From Streptomyces sp. NBC_00539 (GTDB lineage Bacteria > Actinomycetota > Actinomycetes > Streptomycetales > Streptomycetaceae), in contig NZ_CP107811.1 in the NCBI RefSeq assembly GCF_036346105.1, positions 3,910,501 through 3,974,500 of the forward strand: a DNA stretch of 64,000 bases, read 5' to 3'. The position numbers and the translations under genes were made by a program. Below the pieces are notes generated by a model. That model was not told where the DNA came from and did no database searches. It saw only the letters and a program-made list of their open reading frames with translations. Shown one piece after another: positions 46,737 to 56,425 of this stretch; position 1 is the first letter of the stretch; every line of letters starts with the position of its first letter.

Positions 46737-47284
46737 CGCTCCCGCCCCTCGTACCGCACCGTGTGGTCGCCGCGCTCCAGCGCGCGCATGTCGAGGTCCC
46801 GGCTCTCCAGCTCCTGCCGGAGGCGGGCCAGTGCGCGGTGCAGGGTGCTCTTCACGGTTCCCGTCGACATGCCGAGCGCCGCCGCCGTCTCCTCGGTGCT
46901 CATCTGCTCCCAGTGTCGCAGTACGACCACACTGCGCTGCTTGGGGGCGAGGACCTTGAGGATGTCCATCAGCAGGGCGCGGTCGGCGCGCTGGTCGGAG
47001 CCGTCCTCGACGGAGGCGTCCGGGAGCTGCTCGGTGGGGACCTCGTCGAGCTTGCGGGCACGCCACCACTCGGTACGCGTGTTGATCATGACGCGGCGCA
47101 GGTAGGCGTCGGCCAGCGCCTTGTCGGCGATGCCGTCCCAGCGGCCGTACGTGCGCACGAGCGCGGTCTGCAGGAGGTCCTGGGCGTCCGTGGGGTCCGG
47201 GACGAGGCGCCGGGCACTGCGCAGCAGCGCGTCCTGCCGGGTGCGTACGTACTCCTCGAATCCGAGTACCTCGCCGTGCGCCAT
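46724..47284 (-). CDS. sigE: ECF sigma factor SigE
   Basis: SigE directs transcription of cell-envelope stress genes in Streptomyces. The 186-residue ECF factor has region 2 (FEEYVRTRQDALLRSARRLVPDPTDAQDLLQTALVRTYGRW, NTRTEWWRARKLDE). Region 4 is LAPKQRSVVVLRHWEQMSTEETAAALGMSTGTVKSTLHRALARLRQEL. No anti-sigma gene is adjacent; control is through CseABC at the sigE promoter. ATG 47284 has GGAGG 9 bases upstream. The 287-base region upstream (47285-47571) holds its promoter and a GTTGT/ACAAC dyad. Confidence 0.95.
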   Translation of the reverse strand: MAHGEVLGFEEYVRTRQDALLRSARRLVPDPTDAQDLLQTALVRTYGRWDGIADKALADAYLRRVMINTRTEWWRARKLDEVPTEQLPDASVEDGSDQRADRALLMDILKVLAPKQRSVVVLRHWEQMSTEETAAALGMSTGTVKSTLHRALARLRQELESRDLDMRALERGDHTVRYEGRERCAA

Positions 47285-47401
47285 CTCAGACCGCCTCCGT
47301 TCCGCCCAACGTGCATCCACCGTGTTACGGGTCCGACGGTACGGAGGCGTTGTCACGGCACTGTGCGGGTAAGCCTTCGGTGGGCGCACGGACACCCGTA
47401 G

Positions 47402-47414
47402 GTTGTGTAACAAC
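47402..47414. promoter_or_regulatory. 13-bp palindrome upstream of sigE
   Basis: GTTGT-GTA-ACAAC is a perfect inverted repeat located 118 bases upstream of the sigE start, in the 287-base gap after mutY. It is a candidate CseB or other regulator site; no consensus for CseB is available to me to test it. Confidence 0.4.
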
Positions 47415-47571
47415 GCCGGTGAGCTGCGGTTTCCCGGGCGTGAGCGGAGCCGCCGACTCCACTTCCGGCGGCTCCTTGCGGGGGCGCGCGCCGCCTTCCG
47501 GGAGTCCGCGGCGCGTCTTGGCGCCGGCTCGGCGGCGGGCCCCGCGCCGGCTCCGCGGCGGCCCGTGGGCG

Positions 47572-48477
47572 TCAGCTGCGCGGCAGTCGGTACATGCCCT
47601 GCGCGAGGGGCTCCACCAGCCCGTCGGAGACCAGCCCGTCCAGCGCCCGCGCCCGCTGCACCGGTTCGTCCCAGACCGTGTCGAGCACGGACTGCGGAAC
47701 CGGGCCCACCGCCTCCCGGAGCACCGCGAGGAGCCGGCCGCGCACCTGCCGGTCGGTCCCGGCGTACGTCTGCGCCCGCCGCGGCGGCCCGTCGTGCGGC
47801 GGCTTCCCGGCGAGCCGCCACGCGCACTGCCCCGCCACCGGACAGCGCTCGCAGTCCGGGGACTTGGCCGTGCACACCAGCGCGCCGAGCTCCATCGAGG
47901 CTGCCGCCCAGCGCGCCGCGGTCGCCTCCTCGGCGGGCAGCAGGGCCCGGGCCAGGCGCCGTTCGGCGGCGGTGGTGGCGTTCGGCGGGAATTCGACCCC
48001 GGTCGTGGTGCGGGCGATGACCCGGCGGACGTTGGTGTCCAGCACCGCGTGCCGCTGGCCGTACGCGAAGGAGGCCACCGCCGCCGCCGTGTACTCGCCG
48101 ATCCCGGGCAGCGCCAGCAGCTGTGTGTGGTCCCGCGGCACGTCGCCCCCGTGCCGTTCCGTTATCGCGACGGCGGCGCCGTGCAGGCGCAGGGCCCGGC
48201 GCGGGTAACCGAGCCGGCCCCAGGCCCGTACGGCCTCGCCGGGGGCCTCGGCGGCCAGGTCGGCGGGCCGGGGCCACCGGGCGAGCCACTGCTCGTACAC
48301 CGGCAGGACCCGGCTGACCGGGGTCTGCTGGAGCATGAACTCGCTGACCATGACCCCCCAGGGGCCGGCCTCGGGGCGGCGCCAGGGCAGGTCGCGGGCG
48401 TGCTCGTCGAACCACGCGATGACGGGGGAGTGCAGCGCGTGGGAGACGTCGGGGGAGGGGAAGGTGGATGCAGTCAT
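47572..48477 (-). CDS. mutY: A/G-specific adenine glycosylase
   Basis: MutY removes adenine mispaired with 8-oxoguanine. The 301-residue protein has PWRRPEAGPWGVMVSEFMLQQTPV and the helix-hairpin-helix LPGIGEYTAAAVASFAYGQ. It has the catalytic Asp in AVLDTNVRRVIAR and an iron-sulfur cluster loop CTAKSPDCERCPVAGQC (Cys spacing 6-2-5). A C-terminal lysine-free domain of ~60 residues replaces the usual NUDIX-like part, as in short actinobacterial MutY. ATG 48477 was chosen at the family start; the open frame runs further upstream through Arg/Pro-rich sequence. It is upstream of sigE on the same strand. Confidence 0.93.
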   Translation of the reverse strand: MTASTFPSPDVSHALHSPVIAWFDEHARDLPWRRPEAGPWGVMVSEFMLQQTPVSRVLPVYEQWLARWPRPADLAAEAPGEAVRAWGRLGYPRRALRLHGAAVAITERHGGDVPRDHTQLLALPGIGEYTAAAVASFAYGQRHAVLDTNVRRVIARTTTGVEFPPNATTAAERRLARALLPAEEATAARWAAASMELGALVCTAKSPDCERCPVAGQCAWRLAGKPPHDGPPRRAQTYAGTDRQVRGRLLAVLREAVGPVPQSVLDTVWDEPVQRARALDGLVSDGLVEPLAQGMYRLPRS

Positions 48478-48746
48478 GGCACACGCATCCTGGCACGTTT
48501 CGTCCCCCTCGCGCCGGGCCCGGCGCGGGGCCCGCGGGTGTGGCGCGGGCGCGAACCGGACCCCACCGCCGTGGTCCGGGCCGCGCACGGTCACGGACGG
48601 TGCCCGCCGCCCGTACGCCGGGGGCACCCCGTATGGCCTGATCTTTTCGGCCGGACGGGGCCAGCGGGATGATCATCGGCAAAACACGCCGGATGCACGG
48701 CATGTGGGGCGCTGATCGCGGCGCCGGTTCTCGTAAAGTTCCGTCC

Positions 48747-49541
48747 GTGGGATCACTGCGCAATCCGGTCGGGCCGCTCCCCTCCTCCATTTACTGGCGA
48801 CGGAGGGCTGTGCTGGCGTCTGTCGCCGCGCTCCTCGCGCTCCTCGCCGTATGGACCGTCAGTTCCGGTGGCGGGAAGCCGAGTACGAACGGCGAGGGCA
48901 AGGGGGGCCCGCGTCCCGTCACCTCGATCACCCCCGGTCCCTCCGGCTCCGGCCCGGCGATCAGTCAGGCGCCGGGCGGCCGAGGCGGTTCCGGCTCCGG
49001 TTCCGGTTCCGGAGCCGGGACGGGTTCCGGTGCGGGCGCCGGCAAGAACGGCGAGACGGGCGGCGGCGGTTCGAGCGACGGGGGCGGCAACGGGAGCTCC
49101 GGCGCCGCGGCCCCGGTCCCCGCCGACGCCGCGCTCCCCGCCTGTGCGCCGGGCGTGGTGCAGTGGGAGGTCAAGAGCGTCAAGAACGAGTACGAGGCGA
49201 ACGAGAAGCCCCGGCTCGAACTGATCGTCCGCAACGTGTCGGGAACCACCTGCAAGATCGGACTCGGCCCGAAGCAGGCCGTCATGACGATCACTCAGGC
49301 CAGTGGCAACAAGCCGGTGTGGTCGGGTGCCGACTGCCCGGCCGGTGCGGGCAACGCCTTCTTCCGGCTGCCCGCGCAGGGCGAGGCGAAGCAGTCGCTG
49401 GAGTGGGACCGCAAGCCCAGCGCGCCCGACCAGTGCCAGACGCCTCCGGCGGGGTCGGCGGCCCCGGACACCTACGTGGTCGAGGTCAAGGCCCCCGGCC
49501 TGCCGGTCGCCCGCACCTCGTTCGTCCTCAAGCAGGACTGA
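48747..49541 (+). CDS. Hypothetical exported/membrane-anchored protein
   Basis: The 264-residue protein has a short cytoplasmic N-terminus (MGSLRNPVGPLPSSIYWRRR) and one hydrophobic span (about 21-39). A long Gly/Ser/Pro-rich linker (about 42-125) and an outer domain of ~130 residues with paired Cys (LPACAPG, TTCKIG, ADCPAG, DQCQTP) follow. The domain looks like a beta-sandwich that could bind an extracellular partner (DUF4232-like proteins have this look), but I do not assign a family. TAAAGT (48734-48739) ends 7 bases before GTG 48747, so the start is nearly leaderless. It is convergent with disA. Confidence 0.78.
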   Translation: MGSLRNPVGPLPSSIYWRRRAVLASVAALLALLAVWTVSSGGGKPSTNGEGKGGPRPVTSITPGPSGSGPAISQAPGGRGGSGSGSGSGAGTGSGAGAGKNGETGGGGSSDGGGNGSSGAAAPVPADAALPACAPGVVQWEVKSVKNEYEANEKPRLELIVRNVSGTTCKIGLGPKQAVMTITQASGNKPVWSGADCPAGAGNAFFRLPAQGEAKQSLEWDRKPSAPDQCQTPPAGSAAPDTYVVEVKAPGLPVARTSFVLKQD

Positions 49542-49559
49542 GCGGGGCGGGCGCGCCGC

Positions 49560-50684
49560 TCACACGTAGCGTTCGAGGATCGAGGACTCGGCCAGGCGGG
49601 ACAGGCCCTCGCGGACGCTGCGCGCGCGGGCCTCGCCCACGCCGTCCACGGTCTGGAGGTCGTCCACGCTCGCGGCCAGCAGCTTCTGCAGGCCCCCGAA
49701 GTGCTCGACCAGCCGCTCGATGATCGCCCCCGGCAGCCGGGGCACCTTGGCCAGGAGCCGGTACCCGCGCGGCGAGACCGCCGAATCCAGCGTCTCAGGC
49801 GAGCCCGTGTACCCGAGGGCCCTCGCGACGATCCCCAGCTCCAGCAGCTCCGGGTGCGTCAGCGCGTCCAGCGCCGGCAGCGCCTCCTCCACCGTGCGGG
49901 AACGCTTCGCCGTCGGCTCCGGAACGTAGTCCCGGATCACCAGCTCCCGTTCCTGCTCGATCCCGACCGTCAGCTCGTCCAGCTGGAGCGACAGGAGGCG
50001 TCCGTCGGTGCCGAGTTCCACCACGTATTCGGCGATTTCCGTGGCAATACGGCGAACCATTTCCAGCCGCTGCGCGACCGCCGTCACGTCGCGCACCGTG
50101 ACCAGGTCCTCGATCTCCAGCGCCGACAGCGTTCCCGCGACCTCGTCCAGGCGCAGCTTGTACCGCTCCAGCGTGGCCAGCGCCTGGTTCGCGCGGGACA
50201 GGATCGCCCCGGACTCCTCCAGGACCCGCCGCTCCCCGTCCACGTAGAGCGCGATCAGCCGCATCGACTGCGACACGGACACGACGGGGAACCCGCACTG
50301 CTTCGAGACCCGGTCCGCCGTGCGGTGCCGGGTGCCGGTCTCCTCCGTCGGGATCGACGCGTCCGGGACCAGCTGCACGCCCGCCCGGAGGATCTTGGTG
50401 AGGTCCTTGTCGAGGATGAGGGCGCCGTCGAGCTTGCACAGCTCGCGCAGCCGGGTCGCGGTGAACTCCACGTCCAGCACGAAACCGCCCGTGCACATCG
50501 CCTCGACGGACTTGTCCATCCCGAGGACGATCAGGCCGCCGGTGTTGCCGCGGACGATCCGTTCGAGACCGTCGCGCAGGGGCTGACCAGGTGCGACCGC
50601 GCTCAGCGAGGCCCGCATCATGGCTTCCTGCCTGGAGCTCGCGCCCGACTTCCCGGATGCTGCTGCACCGTCCTTGGCTGCCAC
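49560..50684 (-). CDS. disA: DNA integrity scanning diadenylate cyclase
   Basis: DisA makes the second messenger c-di-AMP and slides along DNA to sense lesions. The 374-residue protein has the DAC domain motifs [11 protein letters not shown] and [13 protein letters not shown], a helical spine and a RuvA-like helix-hairpin-helix C-terminus ([24 protein letters not shown]). GTG 50684 has GGAGGAG upstream. In Streptomyces DisA is the c-di-AMP synthase that affects osmotic balance and development. It follows radA (217 bases), the conserved pair. Confidence 0.96.
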   Translation of the reverse strand: MAAKDGAAASGKSGASSRQEAMMRASLSAVAPGQPLRDGLERIVRGNTGGLIVLGMDKSVEAMCTGGFVLDVEFTATRLRELCKLDGALILDKDLTKILRAGVQLVPDASIPTEETGTRHRTADRVSKQCGFPVVSVSQSMRLIALYVDGERRVLEESGAILSRANQALATLERYKLRLDEVAGTLSALEIEDLVTVRDVTAVAQRLEMVRRIATEIAEYVVELGTDGRLLSLQLDELTVGIEQERELVIRDYVPEPTAKRSRTVEEALPALDALTHPELLELGIVARALGYTGSPETLDSAVSPRGYRLLAKVPRLPGAIIERLVEHFGGLQKLLAASVDDLQTVDGVGEARARSVREGLSRLAESSILERYV

Positions 50685-50900
50685 TGCACTCCTCCGGTCG
50701 CGGGTTGCGCCGCCTGCGTACGGCCGGGCGGACCAGCACAAAGTCTACCGGCGCGCTCTGCGCCTTGGCCGTGCCTTGTCCCGTATCGGTCCCGCACCCC
50801 CACCGCGGGACGAGTTCCGGCCGCCCGGCCACCGCCCGGCCACCGCCCTCCGGCCGGCCTTCGGCCCGGCCGGCGGTGACGGCCGGCGGTGACGGCCGGG

Positions 50901-52313
50901 CTACTCGCCCGCCCGCTCCCGGGCAGGCGTGCGGGCCCGGCCGCGCGGCAAGACCCGTAGCGCGTCGCCCATGTCCGCCACCTCGATCACCTTCATGCCC
51001 GCCGGCACCTTCCCCGGATCTGCCGGGACCAGCGCGTGCGTGAACCCGAGCCGGTGGGCTTCCGCGAGCCGTCGCTGGACGCCGGTCACCCGCCGCACCT
51101 CGCCCGCCAGCCCGACCTCCCCGATCGCCACGAGGTTCTTCGGCAGCGGGACGTCGCTCGCCGCCGAGGCCAGCGCCAGCGCGATCGCCAGGTCCGCGGC
51201 CGGCTCCGTGAGCTTCACCCCGCCCACCGTGGCGCTGTAGATGTCCCGCTTGCCCAGGGCCGTGATCCGGCCGCGTTGCTCCAGCACCGCCAGCATCATC
51301 GAGACGCGCGAGGTCTCCAGCCCCGAGGTGGTCCGGCGCGGCGAGGGGATCTGCGAGTCCACCGTCAGCGCCTGCACCTCGGCGACCAGCGGCCGCTTGC
51401 CCTCCAGCGTCACCGTCAGGCAGGTGCCCGGCACGGCCTCCGCGCGGCGCGTGAGGAACAGCCCGCTCGGGTCGGCGAGACCGATGATGCCCTCGTCGTG
51501 CAGCTCGAAGCAGCCGACCTCGTCGGTGGCCCCGTAACGGTTCTTCACACCGCGCACCAGCCGCAGCCGCGCGTGCCGGTCGCCCTCGAAGCTGAGCACC
51601 ACGTCCACGAGGTGTTCCAGCAGCCGGGGGCCGGCGATCGCGCCGTCCTTGGTGACGTGGCCGACGAGCAGGGTCGACATCCCGCGCTCCTTGGAGGCCC
51701 GGATCAGTGCCCCGGCCACCTCGCGCACCTGTGCCATGCCGCCGGGCGCGCCGTCGATCTCGGGGGAGGCGATGGTCTGTACGGAGTCCAGGATCAGCAG
51801 CGAGGGCTTGACCGCGTCCAGGTGTCCGAGGACGGCGGAGAGGTCCGTCTCCGCCGCGAGGTAGAGGTGGTCGTTCAGCGCGTTGATCCGGTCGGCCCGC
51901 AGCCGGACCTGGCTCGCGGACTCCTCGCCCGTCACGTACAGGGTGCGGTGGTCGTCGGTGGCCGCCTTCGCGGCGACGTCCAGCAGCAGCGTCGACTTGC
52001 CGACGCCCGGCTCGCCCGCCAGCAGCACGACGGCCCCCGGCACGAGGCCGCCGCCGAGGACCCGGTCCAGCTCGTCCACGCCGGTGCTGCGGGCCGTCGC
52101 CGTACGGCCGTCGACCTGGGCGATCGGGACGGCGGGGGCCGAGACCCGGCCGGCCGCGGTGGTCCGCACGGCGGGCGCACCCATCTCCTCGACGGTCCCC
52201 CACGCCTGGCACTCGGGGCACCGGCCGAGCCATTTCGCGGTCGTCCAGCCGCACTCGGAGCAGCGGTAGGACGGCCGGTCCTTGGCGGATGAACGAGATG
52301 TACGGGCAGCCAT
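50901..52313 (-). CDS. radA: DNA repair protein RadA
   Basis: RadA is a RecA-like helicase that helps branch migration in recombination. The 470-residue protein has an N-terminal zinc finger (CSECGWTTAKWLGRCPEC) and Walker A GEPGVGKS. It also has the RadA-specific KNRYGATDEVG motif and a C-terminal Lon-like domain (GVKLTEPAADLAIALALASA). TACGGT (complement of 52321-52326) ends 7 bases before ATG 52313, predicting a near-leaderless mRNA. RadA and DisA interact functionally in Bacillus, where RadA lowers DisA activity; this neighbourhood fits that link. Confidence 0.96.
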   Translation of the reverse strand: MAARTSRSSAKDRPSYRCSECGWTTAKWLGRCPECQAWGTVEEMGAPAVRTTAAGRVSAPAVPIAQVDGRTATARSTGVDELDRVLGGGLVPGAVVLLAGEPGVGKSTLLLDVAAKAATDDHRTLYVTGEESASQVRLRADRINALNDHLYLAAETDLSAVLGHLDAVKPSLLILDSVQTIASPEIDGAPGGMAQVREVAGALIRASKERGMSTLLVGHVTKDGAIAGPRLLEHLVDVVLSFEGDRHARLRLVRGVKNRYGATDEVGCFELHDEGIIGLADPSGLFLTRRAEAVPGTCLTVTLEGKRPLVAEVQALTVDSQIPSPRRTTSGLETSRVSMMLAVLEQRGRITALGKRDIYSATVGGVKLTEPAADLAIALALASAASDVPLPKNLVAIGEVGLAGEVRRVTGVQRRLAEAHRLGFTHALVPADPGKVPAGMKVIEVADMGDALRVLPRGRARTPARERAGE

Positions 52314-52508
52314 GCGCACCACCGTAGCCGCCGGCACCGACACCGCCGCCGGGACGGCTTGCGGCACCCCTTCCGGCACTGCCCCCGGTACCGCCCCCAC
52401 TACCGCCCCCGGCTGCCGCGTCAGGGGCGCTGTCAGCACGGGCTCGATCTGTTCACCCGTAAGGGCTAAAACCGCTGAAGGCTTCCGGACCGTCACGGGC
52501 GCGCCGCC

Positions 52509-52514
52509 TACGGT
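52509..52514 (+). promoter_or_regulatory. -10 box TACGGT of a leaderless gene
   Basis: TACGGT ends exactly 6 bases before GTG 52521, placing the transcription start on the start codon. No ribosome binding site is present upstream. Confidence 0.55.
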
Positions 52515-52520
52515 CGCCGA

Positions 52521-54269
52521 GTGAACAGCAGCAGCCAACCACACCCCCCGGCGCGCACCGGCGCACACCGGGCGCAGGGGCGCACGCCCTCCCGCGGACC
52601 CGAGCTGGGCCCCGCGGACGAGCAGCCTCCCCCCTTCCGGCACGAGCCCTACCTCGACGGACTGTTCACTTACTGCCTGTCGGTGCTGTGTGACCACGAC
52701 ACCGCCACCGACGTGCTCGGTGAGGTCCTCGCCGTCGCCGAACGGCATCCCGGCCGGTGCCCCGACGAAGGGGACCGGCGGGCCTGGCTCTACGCACTGG
52801 CCCGCTGGGGCTGCCTCACCCGGCTGGGCGAACAACGGCGCACCCGCCAGGGGGCGCATTCCGCCGGGCGCACGCCGGAGCACACCGACGAAAAGCATGC
52901 GCCGGGGGCGCTGGACGTGAGCGCCTACCGCCGTACCGAGCTGGCCCGCCTCGCCTGGCCCGAAGCCGCCGGAACCACCCCCGAGCAGCGCGAGGCCCTC
53001 GAACTCGCCGTCCGCCACCGCCTCGCCGTACCGGAACTCGCCGCCGTCCTCGGCACCCAGGCAGCCACCGCCCGGGAACTGCTCACCGGCGCCGCATGCG
53101 AGGTGGAACGCACCCGCGCCGCCCTCGCCGTGGTCGAGACCGGCAACTGTCCGGCCGTGTCCCGGCTCACCGGCGACGGCCAGGTGCTGCTGTCCACCAC
53201 CCTGCGCGCCGAGCTGGTGCGCCACGTCGACGACTGCCCCCGCTGCCGCCGGGTCGCCGAACGGGTGGGCGCCGCGGCGCCCTGGCCCGGCTCCGGCGGC
53301 GTCCACACCCCCGGGCTCCCCCTGGTCCCCGCCCCGCGCCCCGCCGTCCACGCCGCGATGCTGCGCTCCGGCCGGCGCCGCCGGGGCGGGCCCGGCCCCC
53401 GCTTCGACCGCACCGGCTTCCCCATGGACCCCAAGGACCGCGCGGCGCGCCGCGACCGGCTCCGGGCGCGGGCGGTCACCACCACCGTCGTCGCCACCGT
53501 GGTCGCCGCTCCCGTCCTCGCGCTGTGGGCCGCGTACCGGGGCGCCCCCAGTACCGGCGAACCCGCCGCGGGCACCACCGCCCGTATCTCGGCCAGCGAA
53601 TCGGAGCTTCCGCTCCCACACGTCGACGGGCGCCCCTTCGCCGCCTATCAGAACGCCGGCAACACGCGCACCACCGGCGAGCCGGGCTTCGCGCCGGGCG
53701 CGGACGTCCCGGACGTCTCGGTCGAGGTGATCAGCCCCGGTGCCTCCGGCACGCCGCAACCGGGTGGTCCCGGGGCCCCGGGCCACATCGCCGTGAGCGC
53801 CTCCACCCGGGGCGGCACCACCGCGCTCACCCTCACCGCCTCCGGCGGCGCGCCGGTGCACTGGCGGCTGTGGTCGGACGCGCCGTGGCTGCGGGCGAGC
53901 CGGAGCGCGGGCACCCTGGCGCCGGGAGGATCGGTCACCGTGTGGATCACCGTCGACTCCGCGGCCCAGCCGGTCGGGGCCTGGTCGGCCAGGGTCGGGA
54001 TCGACCCCGACGGCGCGGTGGTCTCCCTCCGGGGCCACGGCCGCCCCGCGCCGCCCGCGACGCCACCCGGGACCCCGGACCGGGACCCGGACCCGGACCC
54101 GACGCCGACTCCGACGCCGCCCAGCCCCACGCCGACGCCGCCGGCGACCCCGGATCCCACGCCGACTCCGACGCCGCCGAGCCCCACGCCTACGCCGACG
54201 GAGCCCGAAGGAACGGTTTCCCCCGCGCCGGACCCGGGCGGCCCGGGCCCCTCCGGTTCGGCGTCCTAG
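52521..54269 (+). CDS. Transmembrane fusion of sigma-like and anti-sigma-like segments with an extracellular BACON/Ig-like domain
   Basis: The 582-residue protein combines unusual parts. Residues ~45-110 resemble ECF sigma region 2 ([42 protein letters not shown]). Residues ~150-203 resemble region 4 ([38 protein letters not shown]). HVDDCPRC (His 235, Cys 239, Cys 242) is the HxxxCxxC zinc motif of anti-sigma factors. A membrane span (about 318-338) follows, then a linker, a BACON/Ig-like domain (about 421-506, [25 protein letters not shown]) and a Pro/Thr-repeat tail (about 509-563). GTG 52521 is predicted leaderless. A cytoplasmic signalling part coupled to an external sensor is inferred. 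Whether the sigma-like part can bind RNA polymerase is unknown. Confidence 0.8.
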   Translation: MNSSSQPHPPARTGAHRAQGRTPSRGPELGPADEQPPPFRHEPYLDGLFTYCLSVLCDHDTATDVLGEVLAVAERHPGRCPDEGDRRAWLYALARWGCLTRLGEQRRTRQGAHSAGRTPEHTDEKHAPGALDVSAYRRTELARLAWPEAAGTTPEQREALELAVRHRLAVPELAAVLGTQAATARELLTGAACEVERTRAALAVVETGNCPAVSRLTGDGQVLLSTTLRAELVRHVDDCPRCRRVAERVGAAAPWPGSGGVHTPGLPLVPAPRPAVHAAMLRSGRRRRGGPGPRFDRTGFPMDPKDRAARRDRLRARAVTTTVVATVVAAPVLALWAAYRGAPSTGEPAAGTTARISASESELPLPHVDGRPFAAYQNAGNTRTTGEPGFAPGADVPDVSVEVISPGASGTPQPGGPGAPGHIAVSASTRGGTTALTLTASGGAPVHWRLWSDAPWLRASRSAGTLAPGGSVTVWITVDSAAQPVGAWSARVGIDPDGAVVSLRGHGRPAPPATPPGTPDRDPDPDPTPTPTPPSPTPTPPATPDPTPTPTPPSPTPTPTEPEGTVSPAPDPGGPGPSGSAS

Positions 54270-54330
54270 CCGGGTCAGCCCACAGCGCAGGCCCACGGCG
54301 CAGGCTCAGGCCCCGGTCCGGGTCCGCCGG

Positions 54331-55128
54331 TCAGGCCTGGCCGGCCGCCGCCGGCGGGTCCGCCGGGTGCGGGGCCATCGGCAGCAGCGAAGACAGCCGC
54401 GCCTCGCACAGCTTCACCAGCTCCGCGTACGCCGCCTCGCCCATCAGCTCCGTCAGCTCGGGCCGGTAGGACACGTACACCGGCTGCCCGGCGCCGTGCG
54501 CGGAGGTGGCCGAGGTGCACCACCAGTGCAGGTCGTGGCCGCCCGGCCCCCAGCCGCGCCGGTCGTACTCCCCGATCGACACCTGGAGCACCCGCGTGTC
54601 GTCGGGCCGGTCGATCCAGTCGTACGTACGCCGGATCGGCAGCTGCCAGCACACGTCGGGCTTGGTCTCCAGCGGCTCCTGGCCGTTCTGCAACGCCAGG
54701 ATGTGCAGCGAACAGCCCGCGCCGGCCGGGAAACCGGGCCGGTTCAGGAAGATGCAGGCGCCGTCCCAGCGGCGGGTCTGCTTCTCCCCGTCGTCGTCCG
54801 TCTGCGTCCAGCCGGACTCGCTGCCGACGTCGTGGAACTGCCACAGCTCGGGCGTCAGGCGGGCCACGTGCCCGGCGACCCGCTTCTCGTCGTCCTCGTC
54901 GGAGAAGTGCGCGCCGAGCGTGCAGCAGCCGTCGGCCGCCCGGCCGGCCTGGATGCCCTGGCAGCCGCTGCCGAAGATGCACGTCCATCGGGAGGTCAGC
55001 CAGGTCAGGTCACAGCGGAAGACCTGCTCGTCGTCGGCGGGGTCGGGGAACTCCACCCAGGCCCGGGGGAAGTCGATGCCCTTCTCGTCGGCCACGACCT
55101 TCGGTTTCTTCTTGGGGGTCTTGGACAT
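54331..55128 (-). CDS. Conserved hypothetical Cys-rich protein
   Basis: The 265-residue soluble protein has several Cys motifs: [56 protein letters not shown] and [11 protein letters not shown]. Eight to ten Cys in conserved spacing suggest a metal or Fe-S site, in the manner of YkgJ/zinc-cluster proteins. Charged N-terminus [18 protein letters not shown] recall close relatives across Streptomyces but no function. ATG 55128 has AGAAGG 6 bases upstream. GTG 55152 is an earlier alternative. Divergent from the ppx-like gene. Confidence 0.75.
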   Translation of the reverse strand: MSKTPKKKPKVVADEKGIDFPRAWVEFPDPADDEQVFRCDLTWLTSRWTCIFGSGCQGIQAGRAADGCCTLGAHFSDEDDEKRVAGHVARLTPELWQFHDVGSESGWTQTDDDGEKQTRRWDGACIFLNRPGFPAGAGCSLHILALQNGQEPLETKPDVCWQLPIRRTYDWIDRPDDTRVLQVSIGEYDRRGWGPGGHDLHWWCTSATSAHGAGQPVYVSYRPELTELMGEAAYAELVKLCEARLSSLLPMAPHPADPPAAAGQA

Positions 55129-55215
55129 GTTGGCCTTCTTCGTATTTGGCACAAACCCAAGCCTAAGCGCCCCTTACCTCACCCATACGCGACGAGCCCA
55201 GTAGCGTTTCCGGTT

Positions 55216-56145
55216 ATGAGACTCGGTGTCCTCGATGTGGGTTCCAATACGGTTCATCTGCTGGTGGTGGACGCGCACCCCGGTGCGCGCCCGCTGTCCG
55301 CGCACTCGCACAAGGTGGAGCTGCGGCTCGCGGAGCTGCTGGACGAGCGGGGCTCGGTCTCGCCGGAGGGCATACGACGGCTCGTGTCGGTGATCGGCGA
55401 CGCGGTGCAGGCCGCCGAGGACAAGGGCTGCGAGGACCTGCTGCCCTTCGCGACGAGCGCGGTGCGGGAGGCGACGAACGCGGACGAGGTGCTGGCCCGG
55501 GTCAAGGCCGAGACCGGCATCGACCTGCCCATCCTCAGCGGTGACGACGAGGCCCGCCTCACGTTCCTCGCGGTGCGGCGGTGGTTCGGCTGGTCGGCGG
55601 GCAAGCTGCTGGTCCTGGACATCGGCGGCGGCTCGCTGGAGATCGCGTACGGCATCGACGAGGAACCCGACGCGGCCGTGTCCCTCCCGCTCGGCGCGGG
55701 CCGCCTCACCTCGGCGTGGCTCCCCGGGGACCCTCCGGCGCCGGCCGACGTGAAGGCGCTGCGCCGCCACGCGCGTGCGCAGATCGCCCGGTCGGTCGGG
55801 GAGTTCAGCCGCTTCGGGACGCCGGACCACGTGGTGGCGACGTCGAAGACGTTCAAGCAGCTGGCCCGGATCGCGGGCGCGGCCCGCTCGGCGGAGGGGC
55901 TGTACGTACAGCGCGACCTGACGCGCAAGGCGCTGGAGGAGTGGGTCCCGCGCCTGGCCACGATGACCACGGCCCAGCGAGCCGCCCTTCCGGGCGTCTC
56001 GCAGGGCCGTGCGCACCAGCTGCTGGCGGGTGCGCTGGTGGCGGAGGGCGCGATGGACCTCTTCGGCGTGGACGACCTCGAAATCTGCCCCTGGGCCCTC
56101 CGCGAGGGCGTGATCCTGCGCAGACTGGACCACCTGCCGGCCTGA
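55216..56145 (+). CDS. Ppx/GppA-family exopolyphosphatase or pppGpp phosphohydrolase
   Basis: The 309-residue ASKHA-fold protein has [17 protein letters not shown] (phosphate 1), [31 protein letters not shown] (phosphate 2) and [10 protein letters not shown]. It cleaves phosphate from polyphosphate and/or converts pppGpp to ppGpp. It is the short actinobacterial form lacking the C-terminal HD-like domain. TAGCGT (55202-55207) ends 8 bases before ATG 55216, so a very short leader is expected. A sugar isomerase gene follows after 280 bases. Confidence 0.92.
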   Translation: MRLGVLDVGSNTVHLLVVDAHPGARPLSAHSHKVELRLAELLDERGSVSPEGIRRLVSVIGDAVQAAEDKGCEDLLPFATSAVREATNADEVLARVKAETGIDLPILSGDDEARLTFLAVRRWFGWSAGKLLVLDIGGGSLEIAYGIDEEPDAAVSLPLGAGRLTSAWLPGDPPAPADVKALRRHARAQIARSVGEFSRFGTPDHVVATSKTFKQLARIAGAARSAEGLYVQRDLTRKALEEWVPRLATMTTAQRAALPGVSQGRAHQLLAGALVAEGAMDLFGVDDLEICPWALREGVILRRLDHLPA

Positions 56146-56425
56146 CCCGCACCGATCCGCAGCCCCCGGCCCGCGCGGCGCCCCACCCGGTACGACCCCT
56201 ACGGCGCGGCCGGGTCCTGCACGCCTTCCCTCCGCCACCGCCCGGCCGGGCAGGGCACGTTGGACCGGCCGCGGGCCGCCGTGGGGAGGAGGCCCGGCCA
56301 CCGGCCGTGTACCGGTGCGGTGGAGGGAGGGCGCAGGGGCGGCCGCAGGGGCTGGGCCGGGGACGGCCGGTGGCGGGTGGCGGGTGTCACGGCGGGGGGC
56401 GGGGCGGGGACCGTACCCTGTCTCC
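56146..56425. other. 280-base intergenic region before the sugar isomerase gene
   Basis: A very GC-rich stretch between the Ppx/GppA stop and GTG 56426, with no gene or obvious hairpin terminator. TACCCT at 56414-56419 is the likely -10 of the downstream gene. Confidence 0.4.

Noticed and set aside
49540-49561. Short GAGCGG/CCGCTC stem between the exported protein gene and disA
   Set aside because: Only 6 bp with a 10-base loop; too weak to call a terminator with confidence.
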